Assembly (NCBI GenBank): GCA_945874695.1
Contig: CAMCHP010000029.1
Location: 1-36,314, forward strand
Length of the DNA: 36,314 nucleotides
From: Chryseobacterium gleum
GTDB taxonomy: Bacteria; Bacteroidota; Bacteroidia; Flavobacteriales_D; Sanyastnellaceae
Direction: 5' to 3'
Shown here: piece by piece, positions 7,842-15,136 of the stretch
Layout of the letters: each line of letters begins with the position of its first letter
Position numbering within the stretch: position 1 is the first letter of the stretch
Program-made: the position numbers and the translations under genes
Notes under the pieces: generated by a model
What the model was told of the DNA's origin: nothing
Seen by the model: the letters and a program-made list of their open reading frames with translations, nothing else
Database searches by the model: none

Positions 7842-9814
7842 GAAACTTACTTTTAATTGTGTTCATCGCATCGAGCCTGAGCTCTTTTTCTCAAGAAAGT
7901 AATTTTCTTGCGATTTTTGGGGGAGACTCAACAACGTGGTATCGCGAGGGAGAGGTGGAAGGAGATCTTGGATTCAGTTTCGAGAAGGCCGCGCAATACC
8001 AGCGCGAACGCAGCTATCCGCAGCGTGCAGTGCGCGGCGGAGGCAGTATCAACTTGCCGTTTTTCGACGACTTTAGCACCTATTCGCTGCCAACTTCCAA
8101 TCCAGAAATACCTGTTGAATTGCAGCGATGGGTTGATGATCATGTACACATCAATTGTTCTTTTCCACTGGCACCGCCCACAGTTGGTGTGGCAACCTTT
8201 GATGGACTTGATCGCACGGGCTACCCCTATTCATTTATCACGGATTCTCAAGGTCCGGCCGACACTTTAACCTCGATTCCAATCAACTTGGCGGGCTATT
8301 CAGCGGCGAGCAACGTGTACCTACACTTCATGTACCAAGGAGGGGGCATCGGCAATGCACCCGAACCCCAAGATTCTTTGATTCTCGAGTTCTTGGCCCC
8401 TTTGGGTGGGGAAGACCCATGGATCCAAGTGTGGTCGGCTCCTGGTTCTTCCATGGAAGATTTCCAACAAGTTTTCGTGCATGTCGATAACCCCATCTTT
8501 CTTCAAGATAACTTCCAATTCCGCTTTCGAAACAAAGCCACACTCACAGGAAATCTCGACCATTGGCACCTCGATTATGTGCTCTTGAACAACAACGTCA
8601 ATCCAGACGATTTCGAGTTTTTCGATGTGACGTTTGTCTATTGCCCATCTTCGTTATTGCAAGACTACACGGCAATGCCTTGGACACACTTTGCTACGAA
8701 TCCTGCTCAATTCATGCGGACGACGCAGCAAACCACCCAACAGAACCTGTCAGACTCCCAAGCTGACAACGTTACCTCTGGTTTTAAAGTAGAGTATGAA
8801 GGCACCGTATGGAATTACCAAAATGGCTTTTCGCAGATTGTAGTCGCGCCAAATGAGGTATTTACAACCAACTACGCCATCAATAGCAATCCAAATAACT
8901 TCGTTTACGACACCTCTGTGAACGATTCGTGTGCGGCTTTCAACGTCAGCTTTTACCACGACCCCATTGGGATTTTGGCCGATGAGAAGGTGGGTGTGCC
9001 GAATAACGATTCCATCGTGTTTGTGCAGCGCTTCGAGAATTATTATGCTTACGATGACGGTTCTGCTGAACGCACCTATTCGGTGAATACAGCTGGCGGA
9101 CGAATCGCGATGAAGTATACCATCGCTGAAACCGACACGCTACTTGGCCTTTTCATTCACTTCGTACCGTTTCAAGTTGATAACAGCATTCAAACCTTCT
9201 TGCTCCGTGCGTGGTCTGATAACAATGGCATTCCAGGGGCTGAAATTGGCGAGAATTTCCAGTTCAAGAGTCCTTCGTACTATCAAAACGGCTACAACGT
9301 CTTCGGCTATTACGAGTACGATGAGCCGCGTGAAGTGAGCGGGGTAATTTACGTCGGATTTGTACAAGACAGTCCGGTTGAAATGCACGTTGGAAACGAC
9401 AAAAATACGAACACCAACCCATCACGGCTCTTCTACCAACTCGGATTGGGCGCGGCTTGGCAGCAATCGCAAATAACCGGCAGCCTCATGATTCGTCCGG
9501 TGTTCAAATCGGGTAAAACAGGGGTTTGGAACAGTGTCGAAGAAACCGAACTTCAAGCTGAACCATCGTTTGCAGTGTATCCTGTGCCTACATCAGGGCT
9601 TTTAACGGTTTCGCCCTATCGGGCGGATGGTCGTCCATACCAAGTGCACGTATACACCATGCAGGGCCAGCGTGTCTTCGAGGCCAATGCAAATTTTGGA
9701 GAAGAACACATTGATTTGAGCCATCTTTCAGATGAAATGTACCTCGTTCTTTGCCTCGATGAGGATGGGGCGATCATCCACCGTCAAAAAGTGATTAAGC
9801 AAAACAACCGATGA
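7838..9814 (+). CDS. T9SS-secreted protein with type A sorting domain
   Basis: A 658-residue protein with signal peptide MRNLLLIVFIASSLSSFSQ. A large beta-rich body contains LPFFDDFSTYS near residue 75, an opening common in flavobacterial T9SS cargo, and a lectin- or jelly-roll-like stretch (VYLHFMYQGGGIGNAPEPQDS). The type A sorting domain covers about the last 80 residues (FAVYPVPTSGLLTVSP, VYTMQGQRVFEAN). No catalytic motif is recognised. The start overlaps the stop of the PASTA gene by four bases and the stop overlaps rluD by four bases, so the three genes form one operon. The lasting link of a secreted protein to a PASTA protein suggests an envelope role (inference). Confidence 0.85.
   Translation: MRNLLLIVFIASSLSSFSQESNFLAIFGGDSTTWYREGEVEGDLGFSFEKAAQYQRERSYPQRAVRGGGSINLPFFDDFSTYSLPTSNPEIPVELQRWVDDHVHINCSFPLAPPTVGVATFDGLDRTGYPYSFITDSQGPADTLTSIPINLAGYSAASNVYLHFMYQGGGIGNAPEPQDSLILEFLAPLGGEDPWIQVWSAPGSSMEDFQQVFVHVDNPIFLQDNFQFRFRNKATLTGNLDHWHLDYVLLNNNVNPDDFEFFDVTFVYCPSSLLQDYTAMPWTHFATNPAQFMRTTQQTTQQNLSDSQADNVTSGFKVEYEGTVWNYQNGFSQIVVAPNEVFTTNYAINSNPNNFVYDTSVNDSCAAFNVSFYHDPIGILADEKVGVPNNDSIVFVQRFENYYAYDDGSAERTYSVNTAGGRIAMKYTIAETDTLLGLFIHFVPFQVDNSIQTFLLRAWSDNNGIPGAEIGENFQFKSPSYYQNGYNVFGYYEYDEPREVSGVIYVGFVQDSPVEMHVGNDKNTNTNPSRLFYQLGLGAAWQQSQITGSLMIRPVFKSGKTGVWNSVEETELQAEPSFAVYPVPTSGLLTVSPYRADGRPYQVHVYTMQGQRVFEANANFGEEHIDLSHLSDEMYLVLCLDEDGAIIHRQKVIKQNNR
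9608..9630 (+). repeat. Dispersed hairpin motif, copy 3
   Basis: Plus strand: GTTTC, stem GCCC, loop TATC, stem GGGC, then GGATGG. It lies in the sense strand of the T9SS cargo gene, in the sorting-domain coding region (SPYRADG). The C-G outer pair extends the stem to 5 bp. Confidence 0.75.
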
Positions 9815-10857
9815 GCGAAGAATTTCTTCCTGATGAAATCGAAGCCATCGAAGGTGATGACCTGTTTGAACATTATCGCTTCAAAGCAGACTTGGGTCAA
9901 AACCCATTAAGAATAGACAAGTTTTTACTCGACCGCATTCCTGATACTTCCAGAAATAAACTGCAAGTTGCAGCCAAATCAGGATACATTATGGTTAATG
10001 GGATAGCGGTTAAGCAGAATTACCGCGTCAAAGGAGGTGATGTGGTAACCATGGAGTTGCCTCATCCTGTGCGCGAGTTCGAGTTAATTCCTGAGCACGT
10101 CGACTTTGAAATCGTTTATGAAGACGATTACGTTTTGGTTTTGAATAAACCAGCAGGCCTTGTTGTTCACCCTGGACATGGCAATTACACAGGAACCTTG
10201 GTTAATGGACTCCTGCATCATTTCGGCCAGGTAAAACGCGCCGTAGGCCTTGAAGAAGCGCGCCCAGGGTTGGTTCACCGCATTGATAAGCTCACTACGG
10301 GCCTCATGGTGATCGCCAAAACAGAGAAGGGCATGATGCACTTGAGCAATCAGTTTTTTGAGCGCACCGTTGAGCGACGATACAACGCCTTGGTTTGGGG
10401 TGATGTAGCCGATGAAGGTACCGTCATAGGGAACATTGGTCGTTCGCTTAAGAATCGTAAGGTGATGGAGGTGTTTCCCAATGGTGATTATGGCAAGCAT
10501 GCAGTGACGCACTATAAAGTTTTGCAGCGCTTTGGTTACATCACGTTCATCGAGTGCAAGTTAGAAACAGGCAGAACGCACCAAATTCGGGTGCACATGA
10601 AGCACATCGGGCATCCGCTATTCAACGACATGGAGTATGGAGGAGACCGCGTGTTAAAGGGGCCAGGGTTTTCGCGTTATCGGCAGTTTATAGAGAATTG
10701 TTTTGTTGATTTGCCACGTCAAGCCTTGCATGCGCGAACCTTAGGCTTTGAGCACCCACACACCGGAGAGCGTATGAATTTCACCAGCGAATTACCTGAA
10801 GACATGAAAACGGTAATCGCAAAATGGGAACGTTATGTTCCCTCAGCAGAACACTAA
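9811..10857 (+). CDS. rluD: RluA-family 23S rRNA pseudouridine synthase (RluD type)
   Basis: A 348-residue protein. RluD makes pseudouridines in helix 69 of 23S rRNA; that specificity is inferred from its S4-plus-synthase architecture. An S4 RNA-binding domain occupies about 33-80 (LRIDKFLLDRIPDTSRNK...GYIMVNG). The catalytic domain starts at LVLNKPAGLVVHPG (about 108-122), and RPGLVHRIDKLTTGL carries the catalytic Asp159; KLETGRTHQIRVHMKHIGHPL closes the active site. It is the third gene of the PASTA/T9SS-cargo operon (ATGA overlap at 9811-9814). Its stop codon overlaps the murF stop on the opposite strand, with no terminator between them. Confidence 0.93.
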   Translation: MSEEFLPDEIEAIEGDDLFEHYRFKADLGQNPLRIDKFLLDRIPDTSRNKLQVAAKSGYIMVNGIAVKQNYRVKGGDVVTMELPHPVREFELIPEHVDFEIVYEDDYVLVLNKPAGLVVHPGHGNYTGTLVNGLLHHFGQVKRAVGLEEARPGLVHRIDKLTTGLMVIAKTEKGMMHLSNQFFERTVERRYNALVWGDVADEGTVIGNIGRSLKNRKVMEVFPNGDYGKHAVTHYKVLQRFGYITFIECKLETGRTHQIRVHMKHIGHPLFNDMEYGGDRVLKGPGFSRYRQFIENCFVDLPRQALHARTLGFEHPHTGERMNFTSELPEDMKTVIAKWERYVPSAEH

Positions 10858-12140
10858 AGCAGGTCAATTACCTGTTCTAACTGCATACTTCGCGAACCTT
10901 TGAGCAGAATTGTTTGTCCTGTGATGCGCACTTGTTCGAGGTGTGCACGCAAAGCAGCCGTTGATTCAAAACAGCGAACACGATCTTGCCCTTGGGTTTT
11001 AAAGTGAGAGCCTACGAAGATAGCGTTGAGTCTCAAATCACTCACTAATTTAATGATTGCGGCATGTTCAGCAGGGGCGGCTTCACCCAATTCAAACATG
11101 TCACCCAGAATGCACAATTTCGAGGTATCGGTTGAAGCTGCAAACGACTTTAAAGCATGCGCCATCGAGGTAGGATTGGCGTTGTAGGCATCAAGAATGA
11201 GCTGATTATTCGCAGTATTTCTGCGTTCTGATCGGTTATTGTCGGGGGTATAGTTCTCGAGCGCAACGTTGATTTGCTCATGATCGACGCCGAAGTAGCG
11301 GCCTATTGCGATCGCCGAAGCGATATTTCCAATGTTGTAGTCGCCCGTTAACTTCGTGTGCACCGCGGTTTTGAAATAGCTTTGATGTGACCATCCAATG
11401 GTCAATAGAGGGCTGCTTTCGACAATGTATACCTCGGGCGAGTAAACATCTGTGCCATAGAGCACACGATGCAATCCTTCAGAGAGCTCAAGAAGCACGG
11501 GGTCTGCCGCGTTGACAAAGACCATCCGGTCGTTAGACCGTAAAAACTTAAAAAGTTCACCCTTGCCTTTCTTCACCCCCTCGATTCCACCAAAACCTTC
11601 AAGGTGTGCTTTGCCAATGTTCGTAATGAAGCCGTAATCAGGTTGGGCGATTTCAGCCAACATCGCGATTTCGCCTTGGGCATTAGCGCCCATTTCAATC
11701 ACCGCCATTTCATGTTCGGCTGTAATTTCGAGCAAACTTAAAGGCACACCGATGTGGTTGTTAAGATTGCCTTTCGTAGCATAGGTCTTATACTTTTGGG
11801 CAAGCACATCGCGCAGTAACTCTTTCGAAGTGGTTTTACCATTGCTGCCAGTCAAGCCAATCACTTTTGCGGGCATTTGTTGGCGGTGGTGCGCAGATAA
11901 ATTTTGCAACGCCTCAAGTACGTTCGGAACGAGAATGAGGCGGTGGTCGCCAGTGGCGTAGGATGGATCATCAATAACGGCTGCCAAGCACCCGGCCTCC
12001 AATGCTTGCGCTGCAAAGCTGTTGCCGTTAAAACGTGCGCCGCTTAAGGCGAAGAATAGCGCACGTGGATTGAGTTTACGCGTGTCGGTGGTGACACCGT
12101 TAGATTGGAGGAAAAGGGCGTAGAGTTGGGCGGTATGCAT
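10854..12140 (-). CDS. murF: UDP-N-acetylmuramoyl-tripeptide--D-alanyl-D-alanine ligase
   Basis: A 428-residue cytoplasmic enzyme that adds D-Ala-D-Ala to the UDP-MurNAc-tripeptide, the last cytoplasmic step of the peptidoglycan precursor. A Mur ligase N-terminal domain (VTTDTRKLNPRALFFALSG) is followed by the P-loop GLTGSNGKTT at residues 95-104, the central domain motif NLNNHIGVPLSLL and VIEMGANAQGEI, and the C-terminal ligase domain with DAYNANPTSM. murF next to gldJ is an arrangement I recall from flavobacteria. A terminator separates it from gldJ, and a TAnnTTTG box ends four bases before its ATG, suggesting its own leaderless transcript. It contains one hairpin motif copy. Confidence 0.95.
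   Translation of the reverse strand: MHTAQLYALFLQSNGVTTDTRKLNPRALFFALSGARFNGNSFAAQALEAGCLAAVIDDPSYATGDHRLILVPNVLEALQNLSAHHRQQMPAKVIGLTGSNGKTTSKELLRDVLAQKYKTYATKGNLNNHIGVPLSLLEITAEHEMAVIEMGANAQGEIAMLAEIAQPDYGFITNIGKAHLEGFGGIEGVKKGKGELFKFLRSNDRMVFVNAADPVLLELSEGLHRVLYGTDVYSPEVYIVESSPLLTIGWSHQSYFKTAVHTKLTGDYNIGNIASAIAIGRYFGVDHEQINVALENYTPDNNRSERRNTANNQLILDAYNANPTSMAHALKSFAASTDTSKLCILGDMFELGEAAPAEHAAIIKLVSDLRLNAIFVGSHFKTQGQDRVRCFESTAALRAHLEQVRITGQTILLKGSRSMQLEQVIDLL
11522..11544 (-). repeat. Dispersed hairpin motif, copy 4
   Basis: Minus strand: TTTAC, stem GGTC, loop TAAC, stem GACC, then GGATGG. It lies in the sense strand of murF (coding RSNDRMV). Stem bases differ from the GCCC and GCTC copies on both arms and pairing is kept. 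Confidence 0.72.
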
Positions 12141-12144
12141 ACTT

Positions 12145-12152
12145 CAAAATTA
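12145..12152 (-). promoter_or_regulatory. -7 promoter element before murF, overlapping the gldJ terminator T-tract
   Basis: The minus strand reads TAATTTTG, then AAGT, then the murF ATG. The box begins inside the T-run of the gldJ terminator. The predicted transcription start falls at or next to the start codon, as for dtd. Confidence 0.45.
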
Positions 12153-12192
12153 AAAACCCCGTTGAAACATGCTGATGCTCCAACGGGGTTTT
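12153..12192 (-). terminator. Intrinsic terminator of gldJ
   Basis: A perfect 12-bp stem (CAACGGGGTTTT pairs with AAAACCCCGTTG; arms 12153-12164 and 12181-12192) encloses a 16-base loop. On the minus strand the 3' arm runs into T5 and then the murF promoter. On the plus strand only four Ts follow, so it works mainly for gldJ. Confidence 0.85.
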
Positions 12193-12210
12193 ATGAGAAG
12201 TTAAATGTTC

Positions 12211-13974
12211 TTATTCCTGTGAGAATCCGCGAGGACTGCCCACGCGGGTCATGGCACAACGGAAACCGATTGTGGCTGATGACTGGCGTTCGTCGAGGTA
12301 GCGACGAGTACCAGGAATCAGGTAGTATGCACGATCTCTCCACGAACCACCTTTGTAAACGCGTGTGCGATCGGTGATCATACTTGTAGGGCCAGAAGGC
12401 GCTTCAAAGTTGGCATCATACATGCGGAAATCGTTCGCAAATGCGTCTTCTACACCATAGTAAATAGAGCTTTGTACGTCACCGTCAAGGTAGTTGATGT
12501 TATCGGCTTGGCGGTAGTTGCGACGATCAACATTTTCAGCGATCGTTACATCGCGCACACGGATGTCACCAGGTGTTGCTTTGATGTAATCAGCGATACC
12601 ATCGCGTAAATCTGGTGCAATGCGTGAGTCGCTAGCCACGATCAAATCCATTCCGTCTTGCATACGTTGCATTGCCTCATCTTCCATGCGGTTTTTCATG
12701 TCTTCTTTGGCAGCCTCGATATAAGTAAAGAGGTTGTCGATGAGGTTTTGATCGGTTTCGGTCAAACGGCCTGAAGAGCGTTTTTGGTATTCTTTCAAGA
12801 AATACTCGACCCCTGAAATGTCGTACACCACGAAGTCGTATTTGTCTTCGATTGCGCCTTCACTATTCTTCACTTTGGTTTGGAAGACGTTACCACGGAA
12901 TGGGCGGAATTCGCTCTTATCTTGCGGTGAAAGTGGACGATAAACATCCATTACCCATTCAGAAACGTTACCTGCCATGCAGTACAAGCCGTAGTCGTTT
13001 GGTGCGTAGGTGAAAACCGGAGCCGTAATTTCAGCATTGTCGTTCAGGTTGCCTGCAACTCCCATGTAGTCACCGCGACCGCGAACAAAGTTCGCATTCA
13101 ATTCACCGTAGAACTTACCGCGGTTGTCATCGTTACGCACATAGTGCCCATTCCATGGGTAAGTGCGGCGGCTTGAAATAAGTTCTTGGTAAGAGTTACC
13201 GATTAGCCCAAGTGCTGCGTATTCCCATTCCGCTTCAGTTGGGAGGCGGTAGCGTGGCAGCAAAATGCCGTCTTCCATACGCACATTGCGGTAACCGTTT
13301 GAACCTGGGCGAAGGTCTTGAATACCATCCGCAGCTTTTTCACCTTCGTATTGACCAGCGAAATAAGCATCGGTGGTAAAGTGATCTTCATCCACCTGTG
13401 ATTCAGGGCTGTGCAGAAGCAAACCTTCACGAATGAGGATGATTTCATTTACGCGATCTGTTCTCCATGCACAGAAATCGTTTGCTTGCAACCAGTTTAC
13501 ACCAACTACCGGGTAGTCGCGGTAAGCAGGGTGACGCAAGTAGTACTCCACTTGCGGCTCATTGTACTCCATTTTCTCACGCCAAACGAGGGTGTCAGGG
13601 AGTGCTTTCTTGACGATTTCGGGGTAGCTATCGCCATAAATGCGCTGCAGCCAGTGCAAGTATTCGAGCCAGTAAAAGTTGGTAACTTCAGTTTCATCGA
13701 GGTAGAATGAAGAAACAGTAACACGACGTGGAATATTATCCCACGTTGTATTCAGGTCGTCTTCAACACGCCCCATGGTGAATGTACCACCTTCAATGAG
13801 CACAAGGCCAGGCCCTGTTTCTTGTTCTACGAAAGGAGCTTTCTCAAAGCCGCCATTCGATGGGTCGTTATATGCCCAACCGGTAGCTCCTGAGCGGTCT
13901 TTTGAACAAGACGCGAAAAGAAGCACAACAGCTAAAATCGGCAAGAACGAATAGATTTTGGTGAACTTATTCAT
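12211..13974 (-). CDS. gldJ: Gliding motility / T9SS lipoprotein GldJ
   Basis: A 587-residue lipoprotein: signal peptide, then the lipobox LFASC with lipidated Cys23. A sulfatase-modifying-factor (FGE-like) fold starts at LVLIEGGTFTMGRVEDD (about residue 57), goes on with SSFYLDETEVTNFYWLEYL and ends with YKGGSWRDRAYYL...SSATIGFRCAMTR. The long insert rich in charged residues (about 360-500) and the overall length match GldJ, not the shorter GldK. Known: GldJ is needed for gliding and T9SS function and stabilises GldK. The ATG at 13974 is chosen because the upstream TTG at 13995 lies inside a TAnnTTTG promoter box. It sits between the porP-like gene and murF and is followed by a strong terminator. 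Confidence 0.92.
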   Translation of the reverse strand: MNKFTKIYSFLPILAVVLLFASCSKDRSGATGWAYNDPSNGGFEKAPFVEQETGPGLVLIEGGTFTMGRVEDDLNTTWDNIPRRVTVSSFYLDETEVTNFYWLEYLHWLQRIYGDSYPEIVKKALPDTLVWREKMEYNEPQVEYYLRHPAYRDYPVVGVNWLQANDFCAWRTDRVNEIILIREGLLLHSPESQVDEDHFTTDAYFAGQYEGEKAADGIQDLRPGSNGYRNVRMEDGILLPRYRLPTEAEWEYAALGLIGNSYQELISSRRTYPWNGHYVRNDDNRGKFYGELNANFVRGRGDYMGVAGNLNDNAEITAPVFTYAPNDYGLYCMAGNVSEWVMDVYRPLSPQDKSEFRPFRGNVFQTKVKNSEGAIEDKYDFVVYDISGVEYFLKEYQKRSSGRLTETDQNLIDNLFTYIEAAKEDMKNRMEDEAMQRMQDGMDLIVASDSRIAPDLRDGIADYIKATPGDIRVRDVTIAENVDRRNYRQADNINYLDGDVQSSIYYGVEDAFANDFRMYDANFEAPSGPTSMITDRTRVYKGGSWRDRAYYLIPGTRRYLDERQSSATIGFRCAMTRVGSPRGFSQE

Positions 13975-13992
13975 GATTTCCAGGTTTCCTTG

Positions 13993-14000
13993 CAAAATTA
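13993..14000 (-). promoter_or_regulatory. -7 promoter element before gldJ
   Basis: TAATTTTG on the minus strand, 18 bases before the gldJ ATG. It gives a short leader and rules out the TTG at 13995 as start codon. There is no TTG at the -33 position, so the match is partial. Confidence 0.5.
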
Positions 14001-14014
14001 TTCTACTTCATTAA

Positions 14015-15019
14015 CTAGAAGGACGGGCAAGATATTGCCCTGAACTTCCGACGTTTTGGTCGGCAGTCGAACTGAATGGCCATACTCACCTCATGTGAAC
14101 CACCCGTCGCAGGTGTCAATTCTGACACTGTTACGTCGTAGCTGTATCCGAAACGGAGTACATCGGTTTGTACGCCCACAAGTACGATGAAGGCATCGCG
14201 GTAGTCGTTGAAAAACAACGCACGATACCAAACACCACCAACCAGCGGTCCTTTATTTACGTATAGCCCGAGATTAAGTTGCTGAAATTCACCTTGACGA
14301 CGGTAAAGGACGTTCGGCGAGAGATTTGACTCGCTGTAGCGGCTTTTACGGTCAATCGGAATTACAGCACCCGCGTGAGCGGTGTACTTCATCGGCAAAC
14401 GGCTTGTCCCGACAACAAGCGATTCGTTCGGCTCATTCAAGTGATGAACCGCTAGACCTACGAAAAACTTTTCACTGAAACCTAACATTCCTGCAGAGAA
14501 GTCAACGTTGTTAACCGTTCCCCCACGTGGTACATCTTGGGTCTCGTAAATGAATCCTTTTCTTGGATCGATTTGATCACCAAATTGCAATTGGCTCCAA
14601 TCGATAGACTTTTGGAAGTACGTGGCCTGTAAACCTGCCTTCAAAGAGAACGTGCGGGTTACCGGCAGTTGGTATGAATAAATACCACTTACGGTTGTTG
14701 TGTTCAAAGTTCGCGCAGCGCGATCATTGGTCACAAGTAAACCTAAGCCTCCTTGAATTGTTTCTACGTGTTGATCATAACTTGCACTGGTGGTAACAAA
14801 TGTTCCACTCAATGCAGGCCATTGGTTACGGTAATTCATGACAAGTCGAGGACAACGCGCTGTTCCCGCAAATGCAGGATTCAAATAAAGCGGGTTGGCA
14901 TAGAACTGAGTGAACTCCGGATCTTGGGCCAAAACGTCCGGTATTGCTGTAAAAAGCATCCCGAACAAGGTCATAACATACAATAACTGTCGCTTCATCA
15001 CAATCAGTTTGGTCTTCAT
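14015..15019 (-). CDS. PorP/SprF-family T9SS outer-membrane protein
   Basis: A 334-residue protein. It has a signal peptide ending DVLAQ, then the family opening DPEFTQFYANPLYLNPAFAGT, and the family end GSHEVSMAIQF...RAISCPSF. Known: PorP/SprF proteins are barrels that work with the T9SS; PorP anchors the secretion machinery, while SprF paralogues serve type B cargo such as SprB. The frame extends upstream to 15145, but those residues are not a signal peptide. The ATG at 15019 is preceded closely by AGGAG, a rare Shine-Dalgarno-like match in this phylum; the ATG at 14998 is the alternative. It lies between gldJ and porU, divergent from porU. No large type B cargo gene is next to it here. Confidence 0.9.
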   Translation of the reverse strand: MKTKLIVMKRQLLYVMTLFGMLFTAIPDVLAQDPEFTQFYANPLYLNPAFAGTARCPRLVMNYRNQWPALSGTFVTTSASYDQHVETIQGGLGLLVTNDRAARTLNTTTVSGIYSYQLPVTRTFSLKAGLQATYFQKSIDWSQLQFGDQIDPRKGFIYETQDVPRGGTVNNVDFSAGMLGFSEKFFVGLAVHHLNEPNESLVVGTSRLPMKYTAHAGAVIPIDRKSRYSESNLSPNVLYRRQGEFQQLNLGLYVNKGPLVGGVWYRALFFNDYRDAFIVLVGVQTDVLRFGYSYDVTVSELTPATGGSHEVSMAIQFDCRPKRRKFRAISCPSF

Positions 15020-15136
15020 CTCTCCTAAACGAGCAATATTACAAAAAAATTCTACGGCTATTTCGCAAATCTTCTGCAATAAGAGTACGCTGAGATCGTT
15101 TACTTTGTTGCTTGAACCAAAGCAAGTCATTGTGCA

